NCBI GenBank assembly: GCA_946547305.1
Contig: CAMNOX010000007.1
Location: forward strand, 1 to 48,907
Source of the DNA: an uncultured Cytophagales bacterium
GTDB lineage: Bacteria; Bacteroidota; Bacteroidia; Cytophagales; Amoebophilaceae
Reading direction: 5' to 3'
DNA: 48,907 bases
In this document: in pieces, positions 1 to 10,259 of the stretch
How the letters are laid out: each line of letters opens with the position of its first letter
Numbering within the stretch: the stretch's first letter is position 1
Program-made: the position numbers and the translations under genes
The notes under the pieces: model-generated
Database searches by the model: none
What the model was told of the DNA's origin: nothing
The model's input: the letters and a program-made list of their open reading frames with translations, nothing else

Positions 1-810
<810 letters not shown>

Positions 811-889
811 TAATTCGCGTTTATGCAAACTTACCGATTATTCCAAAGATCTAAAAACTTTAAAGATCAAATTCAGTGATCAGTATACT

Positions 890-950
890 TATTAGTTTAT
901 CAACAATGTTTGAATAAAAAAAATTTATCCATAAAAATTTTATTTTCTTG
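890..950 (-). promoter_or_regulatory. possible 16S rRNA promoter region
   Basis: Between the end of nhaD and the 16S 5' end, on the minus strand, there is an AT-rich stretch with a TATACT hexamer preceded about 16 nt upstream by ATTG. A weak inverted repeat (GATCT...AGATC, near 846-866) lies between this and the mature 5' end and could be part of a precursor stem. Assigned by position and box resemblance only. Confidence 0.3.
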
Positions 951-961
951 ATATATCGTGT

Positions 962-2269
962 TTATCTGCAGAATATAAGCCATATTAGGATTAAGTTCGG
1001 CAATAGATATAAACAACTGTATTTAAAAATATATCCAAAGAAGGATGGCATTTTAACACCGCTTTCTTTTTCAGCTATTGTTTTTATTATAAAATTTGGG
1101 CCATTCCCAATGTATGTAAATCCACCAAAGAAGACAGATGTTAGACATATTATTTTTAGATATGTTATAGAATTTTGATAAAAACCATTAGAAAATGCAA
1201 CTACATCAAGTCTATTGTATATATCTGCACCATATATTGACATTATCAGTGCTAATGAGTTTATAAATGTTGGTGTATTGTCTAAAAATGATGAGAAAAA
1301 TGCTATAACCCAGTAAAACAAGGTAGGTGTTACTAAGCTTTTGTCTATATTATTTGAATATTCTTCTATTGTTAATAAGGCAGGGCTCATTGTTATAAAT
1401 ATCCCTACGAATAAAACTATTAATTCTGTAATAGGCTCTAGAGAGAAATTGTTTTGTTTTAATACTTTTTTGTCTGAGAATTTAAAAGCTAGTACGCCAA
1501 TTATTACCAAAAGCATTTCTCTAACAAAACATATTTCGTGTTCGCCTATATTAAATGTTGGTAGGCTTTTAAAAACCATTGGATTGACAAATATAGACAT
1601 TATTGTTAGGACTATAAATATAATGTTTTTTGCTCCACTAAGCTCTATTAATTTATTTGATTCTGATTCGTAAGCAGATTTGTTTTTATTTCTACTGTCT
1701 AATATGTAGAATATGGTTATTAACGTCATGTTTATTAATAACCATGGTAAGAAATTGTGTTTTAATGTCCAGAAAAACGGTATTCCTTTTAAGAATCCAG
1801 CGAATAATGGGGGATCTCCAATTGGAGATAGGCATCCACCGATATTACAAACTATATAAATAAAGAATATTATGTGGTATGGTTTTAATCTGTTTTTATT
1901 TATCTTCATGTAAGGTTTTATTAATAGTACAGAAGCTCCAGTAGTTCCAATAAAATTTGTTAGGATTGAACCGCAGAATAACATTATTGAGTTTACTATA
2001 GGCGTTCCTTTTGTATTTACTTTTATCATTATTCCACCTGAAATTACATATAGTACGATTATGAATGTTATAAATTGCGTGTATTCGATAAATGATATAA
2101 TTGGAAGTGTGTAATTTTTTAGAATAAAAAGTTCCATCAGTATAGTTATACCTGTGAATGAAAAGATGATCTTTTTATAATTTCTTTCCCAGAATGGCGT
2201 CGAAATAACCGGTACTATCGCTACAGATAGTAATAAAAATATAAATGGGAATGTAAATAATATACTCAT
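962..2269 (-). CDS. nhaD: NhaD-family Na+/H+ antiporter
   Basis: A 435-residue inner-membrane protein with about a dozen hydrophobic segments. The family signature is clear: GGCLSPIGDPPLFAGFLKG in the middle, FLDNTPTF in the second half, and GNGPNFIIKTIAE near the C-terminus. NhaD proteins exchange external H+ against cytoplasmic Na+ (or Li+), supporting pH and sodium homeostasis, and are common in Bacteroidota and in intracellular bacteria. The length is normal and the reading frame intact. The ATG at 2269 gives a typical hydrophobic N-terminus. It lies upstream of the 16S gene on the same strand, with about 150 nt between them, so a shared transcript is not implied. Confidence 0.9.
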   Translation of the reverse strand: MSILFTFPFIFLLLSVAIVPVISTPFWERNYKKIIFSFTGITILMELFILKNYTLPIISFIEYTQFITFIIVLYVISGGIMIKVNTKGTPIVNSIMLFCGSILTNFIGTTGASVLLIKPYMKINKNRLKPYHIIFFIYIVCNIGGCLSPIGDPPLFAGFLKGIPFFWTLKHNFLPWLLINMTLITIFYILDSRNKNKSAYESESNKLIELSGAKNIIFIVLTIMSIFVNPMVFKSLPTFNIGEHEICFVREMLLVIIGVLAFKFSDKKVLKQNNFSLEPITELIVLFVGIFITMSPALLTIEEYSNNIDKSLVTPTLFYWVIAFFSSFLDNTPTFINSLALIMSIYGADIYNRLDVVAFSNGFYQNSITYLKIICLTSVFFGGFTYIGNGPNFIIKTIAEKESGVKMPSFFGYIFKYSCLYLLPNLILIWLIFCR

Positions 2270-2342
2270 TCTTTCTAGTTAATAAAAAATTAGTTTAATT
2301 GTATTTTTTTGTTTTTTTAATTTAGTCTGTATATTTGTTTTG

Positions 2343-2427
2343 CAGAGAGAAAGGGATTCGAACCCTTGATACTTGTAAGTATAATAGTTTTCGAGACTAC
2401 CGCATTAGACCACTCTGCCATCTCTCT
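2343..2427 (-). tRNA. tRNA-Ser (anticodon CGA)
   Basis: On the minus strand this folds as a class II tRNA: 7-bp acceptor stem AGAGAGA/TCTCTCT, anticodon stem GTAGT/ACTAT around loop CTCGAAA (anticodon CGA, reading UCG), a long variable arm, T-arm AAGGG-TTCGAAT-CCCTT and discriminator G73. CCA is not encoded (GCA follows), so a CCA-adding enzyme is needed. Confidence 0.93.
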
Positions 2428-2513
2428 TTAATATTTAGTCTAATTAAAAACTTGAGTTGTTGTGGATAATTGTAGTGATTTAAGCTTTGTGGAGGTTTTT
2501 TATATTTTGCGAA

Positions 2514-4001
2514 TTATGTTTTTTGTTTACAGCAGGAACAACAGCTGCAGCATTTACAGCATTGGTTAGATTTTGATGTCCCATTTGGAGTTGGATTGAT
2601 GTTTTTTTTGTTTTTTTTATTATTTTTGCCTTGGCTCTTATTTGGTATTCTGAAATCATTGGGTTTGTTACTTTTATCGCCTTCATCTTTTTTGTTCTTT
2701 ATTCCATCTTTTGTGTTATTTTTGTGTGGTTTATTTTTTTCTTTTTTTTCATCACAAAGGATTATATGTATTGCTTGTGGAGAAGCGAAGTGATATTTTT
2801 GATTTTTTTCTGGTATGTATTCTGTGGGGTCTATTATATTCTTGTAGGGGTCTATTATATTCTTGTATAGATATTGATCAATATATACATTGCTCATTGT
2901 ATAATCAGTGTTAATTCCTTTTAATAAATATTGGTATGTATTGGCCCTTATATCATATATGTCTGCATAATCATCATTGCATTGTATTAGGAGGTTTGAA
3001 TCAGGGAAGTTTTCTATTAGCTTGTTAAAATCTAATACTTCATCTTTTATTATATTACTTAGTCCGGTTTTTATATACTCTAATGTCTGTTCCTTGTCAG
3101 GGTGTGTGGCTTCGTTATAAAAAATTTCAATTGGTAGATCGAGGTTCCATTGTCCATCTCTATCGCAGTTAAGACCGCTACATTTTGTTTTACTTATCTT
3201 GTCAAAGTTTGTTTTTATTCTAAAAATTTTATTTTCTTTATTTTTTATTCTTATTTTTTTCATTTTTATTTCCTCAGATACGCAAGTTTCAGATATAAAA
3301 TCTAAATTGTTTATATCATTTTTTGATTTATCTTCTGGTTTTTGATCCCATAGAATGATGTGTATATACAATGGGCGTATAAAATGTCCTGTTGAACCGC
3401 TTGGTATTCTTTCCTTTTTTATTTTCTCGTCGTTTTTATATAATTGCCAGAGTGTATATAGATCAGTCCAGCGGTCGTGAAATTGTTGTACTGAGCAGTA
3501 GGTATTATTTTTTATGTTATATACGTCTGAATAATTATCGTCATAGTGGAAATATATTAATAGGGTTGAATCAGGGAAGTTTTTTATTAGCTTTTTGAAA
3601 TCTAGTACTTCATCTTTTATTATATCACTTAATCTGTTTTTTACGTCGTTTAGTGTCTGTTCCTTGTCAGGATGTGTGTCTACGTTATAATAAATTTCAA
3701 TTGGTAGATCATAGTCATATTGTTTATCCCTAGCATTCTTTGCTACTCCAAATTTATCGCTCTTTGGTTGATCAAATTTTGTTTTTATTGTAAAATCCTC
3801 ATTATTGTATTTTATTACTATTTTTTGTAGTGTTGTATCTTTATATTTATATTGAAATCCATTTTCAATGAGAATATTATTTAAGTCTATTCCAGTTTTC
3901 TTAGTTGTGTCTGCAGAGTGTGTATTGTTCAGAAATAGAAATGTTATTATTAGTTTAAAAAATTGTAGTTTTCTTTTTTCCCCCCCCCATTGGTTTTTCA
4001 T
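2514..4001 (-). CDS. secreted two-module protein with C-terminal cysteine tail; G9 tract at the 5' end
   Basis: A 495-residue protein of no family I recognise. After a Lys/Arg start comes a hydrophobic signal segment (about residues 12-30, ending near THSA). The mature part has two tandem copies of a roughly 150-residue module, recognisable by YDYDLPIEIYYN and NLDLPIEIFYN, then HPDKEQTL, FPDS-LLI and HIIL. A Lys/Asn/Pro-rich linker leads to the tail CCKCCSCCSCCKQKT. Codons 5-8 contain nine consecutive G (minus strand, 3980-3988), so slippage would put the start out of frame. A TATCTTAA box lies only 4 nt upstream of the ATG. First of six co-directional secreted genes; paralogous modules recur at 8858-10219. 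Confidence 0.85.
   Translation of the reverse strand: MKNQWGGEKRKLQFFKLIITFLFLNNTHSADTTKKTGIDLNNILIENGFQYKYKDTTLQKIVIKYNNEDFTIKTKFDQPKSDKFGVAKNARDKQYDYDLPIEIYYNVDTHPDKEQTLNDVKNRLSDIIKDEVLDFKKLIKNFPDSTLLIYFHYDDNYSDVYNIKNNTYCSVQQFHDRWTDLYTLWQLYKNDEKIKKERIPSGSTGHFIRPLYIHIILWDQKPEDKSKNDINNLDFISETCVSEEIKMKKIRIKNKENKIFRIKTNFDKISKTKCSGLNCDRDGQWNLDLPIEIFYNEATHPDKEQTLEYIKTGLSNIIKDEVLDFNKLIENFPDSNLLIQCNDDYADIYDIRANTYQYLLKGINTDYTMSNVYIDQYLYKNIIDPYKNIIDPTEYIPEKNQKYHFASPQAIHIILCDEKKEKNKPHKNNTKDGIKNKKDEGDKSNKPNDFRIPNKSQGKNNKKNKKNINPTPNGTSKSNQCCKCCSCCSCCKQKT
3980..3988 (-). repeat. homopolymeric G9 tract within the coding start
   Basis: Nine C on the plus strand (G on the coding strand) lie about 13 nt inside the gene, between the ATG and the signal peptide, in a genome where runs of G or C this long are otherwise absent from the window. 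Change by one or two units would frameshift the gene before the secreted region. Confidence 0.85.
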
Positions 4002-4005
4002 ACAT

Positions 4006-4013
4006 TTAAGATA
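4006..4013 (-). promoter_or_regulatory. putative -7 box abutting the start codon (TATCTTAA)
   Basis: Minus-strand TATCTTAA sits four nucleotides before the ATG at 4001. It resembles the Bacteroidota -7 element TAnnTTTG and has the same spacing to the ATG as the boxes at 13316 and 26677, implying a transcript that begins at or next to the start codon. No clear TTTG is seen 19-21 nt further upstream. Confidence 0.4.
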
Positions 4014-4049
4014 AAATATATTTCTGTTAATTTGTAATTTTTTATTGAA

Positions 4050-5918
4050 TTATATTTCTTGTTTACCGCAGGGGCAACAGCCGCAACATTTACAGCGGCC
4101 TGAATTTTTAGGTGTTTTATCTGTAGTTGTTATGTTTTGATCTTTAATTTTAGTTATGTCTGGTATAGGTCTTTTATCTGGAGTTGTCTTGTCATTGATA
4201 TCTTTATGTTTATTATTATAATTATCATTATCTGATTGTTGATAGTTTGTATCATTAGAATTTTTTTTCTCAGGGTTGTTTTTGAAGTAGTCTGTGAGGC
4301 TTTCATTTATTAGTTTTCTTATTTGTTCATTTTTTTTTGTCATGTTAATTGTATATTTTTGAAAATGGGAGACGCCGCAGTTTTTTTTTATTTGTTCGTT
4401 TTTGTAATTATTTACTATAGGGATTGCTTTTTTTAATTGTTCTAATATTACGTTTGCCTCTTGTATTTTTTTTTCAAATTCACATACTTTTATAAATAGC
4501 GGAATACTCTTTATTTCTAGTTTTAGGTTTTTGGGGTCTATTTGTTCTTTCTCTGTGCTGTAGTAGTTTGTTAAATTCCTCAATATTAACTCTATTTTTT
4601 TATTATCATTAAATTTAGAAAAATTATCGTTTGATTTGTCATTTATATTTTTTAACATATTCTCGTATTCATCTGTAAAAATATTGTCACAGGTTTGGTA
4701 TATATCTTTTTCTGAATAGTTTATATCCTCGGTATTGTAAATATCATCGTATTCGTCGTAAATAAGTGGTGAGTAAATTAAATGTTTTTCTGTCATTACA
4801 TCTCGTTTAAAGAAAAATATTGGATCTATTGGCAGTTCATTTATTTGGAATCCGTAATTTTCTAAGTTGTCTTCTATTTTGATACCGTAGTATTCTTCGA
4901 TTATGTGTTTTAATGCATTATTTGTTAGTTTTTTGTCTATTGGGAATTTTACTTTTATTTCTTTTTGATTTTCCCCATCATCTTTTACTCCTTGTTGGAT
5001 ATTGACGCTTAGTGGAATAATATAGAATGTATTACCTTTCTCGATGACTTTTTGTATTTGTGTGTTAAGTTTTAGAATATGGTTCCCTGACATTGAATCG
5101 TTATTTTTGTCGTAGGTGAAATTAAATCGACTTTGTGCTGTGTTTATTCCTATGTTTTTGTATTTATTATCTAGTATATCTAGGATATTTTTATCTACGA
5201 AATTGTTAATGTCTTTACTTGAAATTAGGTCTTCTAGCATGTTTGCGTCCTTGTTGAAAACTGTGATTTTATTTTTTACATTTGTGGTTTTTGGGAATAT
5301 ATATATGTCTGAAAGGGACTGGTAATGGAGCTCTAGAGTTTTTATTTCTTTCATATTCTTGTCATTGCATTCTTCTAGATAGTTTGCTTTGTTTTCATCA
5401 TAGATATCTGTGCATTTTTCCCATTTATCGCTTGAAATATCGTACCAATAACATGTACGCTCTTTGTTATTTTTTATCATGTTTAAAAGTATTCTGTTAT
5501 TGAATATTGTATTCTTTATTCTTTCTGAATTAATTATATATTCATCATCTTTTTTTTGTATTATACTTGTGATGATATCTTTATAAGTTTTCAAGTATGT
5601 TTTTTCGATAGATTCATTAAATTTGTCTAGTTTATATAGTTGATTAGGAATATTTAGAACAATGTAAAGTCGTTTTGCTTGAAAAGCATTTTCTTTAAAT
5701 CCTAAGTTTTTATTAAGTAATGTAATTGGTATTTGAAAAGTTGCCGGTCTATTGTTATTACTGTCTCGTAGTATTATACCATAGTTTATATTTGCATGAT
5801 TAACGTTGTAATATGTGTCTATTTTATATAATACCATTTCATCGAATGCAGTTGCATGGATAATTATGTTTAGAAGGAAGGCTATTATTATATATTTTGA
5901 ACTCGTTAGTAGATTCAT
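4050..5918 (-). CDS. secreted protein with C-terminal cysteine tail (CKCCGCCPC)
   Basis: A 622-residue protein without a recognised family. The N-terminus (residues 1-25, ending near HATA) is a Sec-type signal peptide. The body contains degenerate copies of the cluster's module: FQIPITLLN near residue 60 and FYIIPLSVNIQ near residue 310. A hydrophilic Asn/Lys/Asp-rich region and the linker PIPDITK...DKTPKNSG precede the tail GRCKCCGCCPCGKQEI. That linker and tail are almost the same, also in DNA, as in the gene at 8858-10219, while the rest differs, which suggests exchange of 3' ends. It lies 48 nt upstream of the next secreted gene on the same strand. Confidence 0.83.
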   Translation of the reverse strand: MNLLTSSKYIIIAFLLNIIIHATAFDEMVLYKIDTYYNVNHANINYGIILRDSNNNRPATFQIPITLLNKNLGFKENAFQAKRLYIVLNIPNQLYKLDKFNESIEKTYLKTYKDIITSIIQKKDDEYIINSERIKNTIFNNRILLNMIKNNKERTCYWYDISSDKWEKCTDIYDENKANYLEECNDKNMKEIKTLELHYQSLSDIYIFPKTTNVKNKITVFNKDANMLEDLISSKDINNFVDKNILDILDNKYKNIGINTAQSRFNFTYDKNNDSMSGNHILKLNTQIQKVIEKGNTFYIIPLSVNIQQGVKDDGENQKEIKVKFPIDKKLTNNALKHIIEEYYGIKIEDNLENYGFQINELPIDPIFFFKRDVMTEKHLIYSPLIYDEYDDIYNTEDINYSEKDIYQTCDNIFTDEYENMLKNINDKSNDNFSKFNDNKKIELILRNLTNYYSTEKEQIDPKNLKLEIKSIPLFIKVCEFEKKIQEANVILEQLKKAIPIVNNYKNEQIKKNCGVSHFQKYTINMTKKNEQIRKLINESLTDYFKNNPEKKNSNDTNYQQSDNDNYNNKHKDINDKTTPDKRPIPDITKIKDQNITTTDKTPKNSGRCKCCGCCPCGKQEI

Positions 5919-6014
5919 ATTTATCTATTAATAGTTATTAAAAATTGTGTTAGAATATATTTAGATTTTGATTATATTCAATTATACCCACTAGCTTAGT
6001 ATAGCTATTTTGTT

Positions 6015-7592
6015 TTATAATTTGTTTATTTTATTTCGTATTTCGCTGTTTTCAAATAAGAAATTTAGATTTCCTTCTGATTCGTATAATCCATTTTTTT
6101 GTACGTATTTGATTTTTGCGACTACTTTATTGTAGCACATTTTGCTGTACTTTGGATTGTTTTTGTTGGCAATTAACCAGTCTAGCATTTTTTTAAAGAT
6201 TATGATTGTGTCATTCTTTTCAGCTTCTGTTATATTTTTTATTCTATTACCTGGAATTTCTTCATTTCTGAATACATATATTTCAATTGTTTTTTTGACA
6301 CTATTGTAAATAGGTTCAGCTTTCGTAATAAAGTCTTTTAACCATTTTTTATATTCGTTTACATCATTGAATAGTTTGTTGTTGTTATCATCTTTTTTAT
6401 CTTTTATTTTATCCCACGTTCTATTTATAAAATCATCGAAAAAAGTATTATAGTTGTATTTTTTTTCGTGGTATATTTTTTCTAATTTGTATATGTAGTT
6501 TGGGATATTAATATTAAGTTCTTCTGAATAAGTATCAACGTAGTCTTGTATTATTTTTTGTGATTTTCCTAATGCTTTTTTTATTTTTTGTATATAATTT
6601 TTATCTAATTTAATTTCTTCTGTATCATCATCGAAAGGGCATTTATCATATATAGTATTATCTTTTTCGCTGATTCCAAATGATGATAGTTTTATTAAGA
6701 ATTTTTTTGTATCATCGTCGAATTTATCACTTTTTAATATGTCTAGCTGATCTTTACTGTCGAAGTATTTGCGCGTATTTTCATATATTACTTTTGTAAA
6801 GTTTTGACTTAGTTTTTCATTTATATCGACATCGAGTGTTTTCATTAATGTTTTACCGTTTTCTTTTGTTAAATACAAGTTGTTGTGGTTGAATAGGTTT
6901 ACGTCTGTTATTTCTAGAAAACATATGACTATGAAGAAAGGGACTATGTTTGTTATTTTTCCTATATTGTTTTTAAATGTTTTCCAATTATCATATGTTT
7001 TTGGGCTAATTGGTGTCATGTTTTTGATTTCTTCTGTTAGTAAATAATTGAGAGTATATTTATATTCGAGGTCTGTTAGATTTAGGTGTTTTAGAATGTC
7101 TATATAGAAATTGTGGTACCAGTTGTCTTGTTTGACGTAGATTGTTTTGTCTCCATTGGTGATTTGTACGGCATGTTGTCCATTGGTTTTAAATATTTGA
7201 AAGTTTTTTGGGTCTAGTTTATTATTTTTTGCATATTCTGATAGCATTTTATAAAAAACTATTTTGTTTTCTGTAGTAAGGGTCTTGATGTATTCTTGTG
7301 AATTTTTATCTAATATAGACTCTATAAATGTGTTTTTGTTTTTTATTGTTTCTTGATTGGTAAAATAACTAGGTGGTAATGTATGGTCTTCAATATAATC
7401 TAGATTTATTTTAGAATAGTCTTCGTCATTATTTTCATTAGGAGGTGTAGTGTTGCTTTTTGTATCCTTTTTATATTCTTTATTGGTATTATTTTGTTTT
7501 TTGCAACAGCAGCATTGACAGCATTTGTCACAATAATTGATTAACGGTTTACTTATTGTTAGTAGTATCAGTGTTAATCTTATTAGATTCAT
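6015..7592 (-). CDS. secreted/lipoprotein-like protein with N-terminal cysteine cluster; faint kinase-like core
   Basis: A 525-residue protein. Signal segment about residues 3-20, then CDKCCQCCCCKK at 21-32, so here the cysteine cluster is at the mature N-terminus, unlike the flanking genes. After an Asn/Thr-rich spacer, residues 140-258 resemble a protein-kinase-like lobe: possible beta3 lysine in IYVK (K154), a catalytic-loop-like stretch ITDVNLFNHNN (D230, N235) and a metal-binding-like LDVD (D254/D256). This is inference by eye; no Gly-rich loop is obvious. The C-terminal half is helical and rich in Lys and Asn. A TATAAG hexamer lies 4 nt before the ATG. A similar arrangement occurs at 39034-40467. 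Confidence 0.82.
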   Translation of the reverse strand: MNLIRLTLILLTISKPLINYCDKCCQCCCCKKQNNTNKEYKKDTKSNTTPPNENNDEDYSKINLDYIEDHTLPPSYFTNQETIKNKNTFIESILDKNSQEYIKTLTTENKIVFYKMLSEYAKNNKLDPKNFQIFKTNGQHAVQITNGDKTIYVKQDNWYHNFYIDILKHLNLTDLEYKYTLNYLLTEEIKNMTPISPKTYDNWKTFKNNIGKITNIVPFFIVICFLEITDVNLFNHNNLYLTKENGKTLMKTLDVDINEKLSQNFTKVIYENTRKYFDSKDQLDILKSDKFDDDTKKFLIKLSSFGISEKDNTIYDKCPFDDDTEEIKLDKNYIQKIKKALGKSQKIIQDYVDTYSEELNINIPNYIYKLEKIYHEKKYNYNTFFDDFINRTWDKIKDKKDDNNNKLFNDVNEYKKWLKDFITKAEPIYNSVKKTIEIYVFRNEEIPGNRIKNITEAEKNDTIIIFKKMLDWLIANKNNPKYSKMCYNKVVAKIKYVQKNGLYESEGNLNFLFENSEIRNKINKL

Positions 7593-7670
7593 TGTTCTTA
7601 TAGCTCTTTTGTTTTGTTAATATTTTATTTTGTTATTTTAAACTTTATTATATTTTAATTATTTTTTATC

Positions 7671-8816
7671 TCATCTTTGACAGCATGAACATAATTTAAA
7701 ACAACATTGCATACAGCATAAATCGTTGTTTGGTATGTCAATTTTCTCTTTTTTAGTTTTGACACTTTCTAATTGTGTGGTTTTAGTTGCATTTTCTATC
7801 TTTTCATCATTCTCTGTAGTGATGTTTTTATTTTTATCTTTTGTATCTGTTTCTGTTATGTCTATATTAAGCCTTTTTTTAGAAAAATTTTTTACAAATT
7901 CTTTCCCATTTCGGTCGCTTATGTCTTTGATAAAATTTTCGAGTTCTATAGGGGTTATATAGTATATTTTGTGGTTTTTATTTCGAATTATGTAATTAGT
8001 GTGGTCGGTTTGATTATTTATTTGAATGTAAGGTTTTTCATTATTATTGAGCCTTTCTTTACGATAGTATAATTTTGTATTCTCACCTATTTTATCATTA
8101 ACGTAGGTTGTCATGTCTTCAAAAGTATCAAAATGAGGGACGTAGTATGTTTTAGTTGCTGTAATCTCACCGCGTAGTATAATTCCATCGTATATTGTGA
8201 TAATTAGTTTTTTTTGATGGATATCTTTATTTGCTAATTTTTTGTAGAAATTGCTGATTTGAGTTGTTTTATTTTTATTTTTTAGGTTTTCTAAATAACA
8301 AAACTTATTACTTGCGCAGCTTGTTTCGCGTATTAACAATTCTTTATTTATTATGTCGCAGTAATCGCTTTCTATATATATAAGATCTCTTGGCGTTTTG
8401 TAGAAAAAGTGATAGTTATCTTCTGAATATAGGTGGATAATTGGGGATGTATTATAAATGGTTCTGAGAGTATTAACTACTTCGTTATTGATTCCGTTTT
8501 TAATTTTGTCAAATATTGGTTTGACATATTTATCTTCTAGATATTTTTTAAAAGTTTCTTGTTCTTCAGTTGTATTTAATTCATTAGCGAAATAGATATT
8601 TATTTCAAAATCGATTTCAGATTCATCGTCTTTACCTTCGTAACTTATTGTGCTTTTTATTTTTACATCTGAGTCTTTATTTTTATATTTGAATGTATAA
8701 AAATTTGTTGCATAACCGTTCTCTTCTGTCTTTAAAAAAAATTTACTATCAATTGTGTATTCTTCTGCGTGTGTATTTGTATTAAAAACTAATAGTAGCA
8801 GTGTGAATAGCATCAT
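7671..8816 (-). CDS. secreted protein with C-terminal cysteine tail (single module)
   Basis: A 381-residue protein with a clean signal peptide (residues 1-17, ending NTHA|EE). The mature part begins with one copy of the cluster's module: beta-rich start, then FEINIYFAN, a helical stretch and SPIIHLYSEDNYHFFY. Further on there are charged, probably helical segments and a Lys/Thr-rich linker, then the tail LCCMQCCFKLCSCCQR. Family not recognised. A TATCTTTA box lies 3 nt upstream of the ATG. Position, strand, signal peptide and tail tie it to the same group as its neighbours at 6.0 and 8.9 kb. Confidence 0.82.
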   Translation of the reverse strand: MMLFTLLLLVFNTNTHAEEYTIDSKFFLKTEENGYATNFYTFKYKNKDSDVKIKSTISYEGKDDESEIDFEINIYFANELNTTEEQETFKKYLEDKYVKPIFDKIKNGINNEVVNTLRTIYNTSPIIHLYSEDNYHFFYKTPRDLIYIESDYCDIINKELLIRETSCASNKFCYLENLKNKNKTTQISNFYKKLANKDIHQKKLIITIYDGIILRGEITATKTYYVPHFDTFEDMTTYVNDKIGENTKLYYRKERLNNNEKPYIQINNQTDHTNYIIRNKNHKIYYITPIELENFIKDISDRNGKEFVKNFSKKRLNIDITETDTKDKNKNITTENDEKIENATKTTQLESVKTKKEKIDIPNNDLCCMQCCFKLCSCCQR

Positions 8817-8857
8817 ATTTAAAGATATATTTATTCTTATTTTTATTTTACGTGATA

Positions 8858-10219
8858 TTAGTTAGGTTGTTTATTGCAGGGACAATAACCGCAACATTTA
8901 CAGCAGCCTGAATTTTTAGGTGTTTTATCTGGTGTTTTATTGTCATTGCTACCTTTAGGTTTAGTTTTAGTTATGTTTGGTATAGGTATTGTGTCATCTT
9001 TGCCACTTTTAGTTATGTCTGGTATAGGTGTTGCACTGCCTTTGATATCTTTAGGTTTAATTTTATCTATATTGGTGGTTTTGTTTTCTTCTTTTAATTT
9101 TTTGAGTATGACGCGTATACCTTCTGGACTTTTGAAGTGATTTGTTTGGTCATCATTAGTCATTTCTTGTATTTCATAATTTTGCGTACACATATCACTA
9201 TAGAGTAGAAATTCACTGTCGTTTTTATTTATTATGGAATGGTAAACTCTTTTTTCTGTGTTAAACATGTCCCAATATTGGCCACGACACTTCTTAAATA
9301 TTATTATTTTGAATGAATCTGGAAATTCACTTGCTAGTTTATCAAAGTCTAAGGTGTCATCTTTAATTATATTATTCAGACGTGGTTTTATGTATTCTAT
9401 TATTTTGTCTTTGTCGTCTCTGTTGTAATAAATTTCAATTGGAAGCCAGATATTATATTTATTATCTTTCATTGGGTGTTCTTTAATATTTGGACCATTG
9501 AAAGCTGTGTGCATTCTAAATTCTTTTCCAAATCTTGTTATTTTTATTCTATCTAAATTACTAGGGTATAATTCCTCTTGTGTAAAGTCTAACATTTTCA
9601 CGTTTGATGCTTTTGTCTTGTTCTTTAAGAGGATATGTATTTCTTTTGGTTGGATATAATAAATATAATCTCTTAAATTTTCAGAAAATGTATAGTCACG
9701 ATATATCATATTCTTATCTGCTTCGAGCATATCTTCATAATATTTATAAGGGGCGCTTATGTATGATGTAGATGAATAATAGCAGTTGTCGTTTATACTA
9801 AAAATAGCAAAGGTGTTCCAATTACACTCACCGAAATCTATGAGTAGATATGAGTCGTAGAAAGTGTCTTTTAGTTTGTCAATTGATTTTCCGTTTTTTA
9901 TTATATATTCTAGTCTTTCTTTTAACATTTGTTCTACATTTTTTTGTTGGTGGGTGTTTCTGTCATAGTAAAATTTTATTGGAAGTTCAAGATCAAATTG
10001 GTCCTTATTTTTGTGTTCTTCAAGGTTTGGCCTATTAAATATTACTTTTATTTTTAAATTTTCTTCATTCTTCTTTGTTATTTTTATTTCATTCATAGAG
10101 ACCCCGTGGTCATGAAAGCTTTCATGTTCTATAGTTTTAAAATTTAAATCATTTATATCAGCTGGATATATTGTTAGCATTGTGATGAAAGTTAATATGT
10201 GTGCTAAAGCCTTATTCAT
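8858..10219 (-). CDS. secreted two-module protein with C-terminal cysteine tail
   Basis: A 453-residue protein. The signal peptide MNKALAHILTFITMLTIYPA is nearly the same as in the next gene (10260-11204). The mature region has two module copies, marked FDLELPIKFYYDRNTH and YNIWLPIEIYYNRDD, each followed by a helix, an FYDS/FPDS hydrophobic strand and a closing IHILL/IRVILK strand, as in the gene at 2514-4001. Two similar linker units (PIPDITK, PIPNITK) and DKTPKNSG lead to the tail GCCKCCGYCPCNKQPN, shared with the gene at 4050-5918. So the leader, body and tail each match a different neighbour. Confidence 0.84.
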   Translation of the reverse strand: MNKALAHILTFITMLTIYPADINDLNFKTIEHESFHDHGVSMNEIKITKKNEENLKIKVIFNRPNLEEHKNKDQFDLELPIKFYYDRNTHQQKNVEQMLKERLEYIIKNGKSIDKLKDTFYDSYLLIDFGECNWNTFAIFSINDNCYYSSTSYISAPYKYYEDMLEADKNMIYRDYTFSENLRDYIYYIQPKEIHILLKNKTKASNVKMLDFTQEELYPSNLDRIKITRFGKEFRMHTAFNGPNIKEHPMKDNKYNIWLPIEIYYNRDDKDKIIEYIKPRLNNIIKDDTLDFDKLASEFPDSFKIIIFKKCRGQYWDMFNTEKRVYHSIINKNDSEFLLYSDMCTQNYEIQEMTNDDQTNHFKSPEGIRVILKKLKEENKTTNIDKIKPKDIKGSATPIPDITKSGKDDTIPIPNITKTKPKGSNDNKTPDKTPKNSGCCKCCGYCPCNKQPN

Positions 10220-10259
10220 ATGTATTATGTTACTTAATTTTTTTGTTGATTTATAATTA

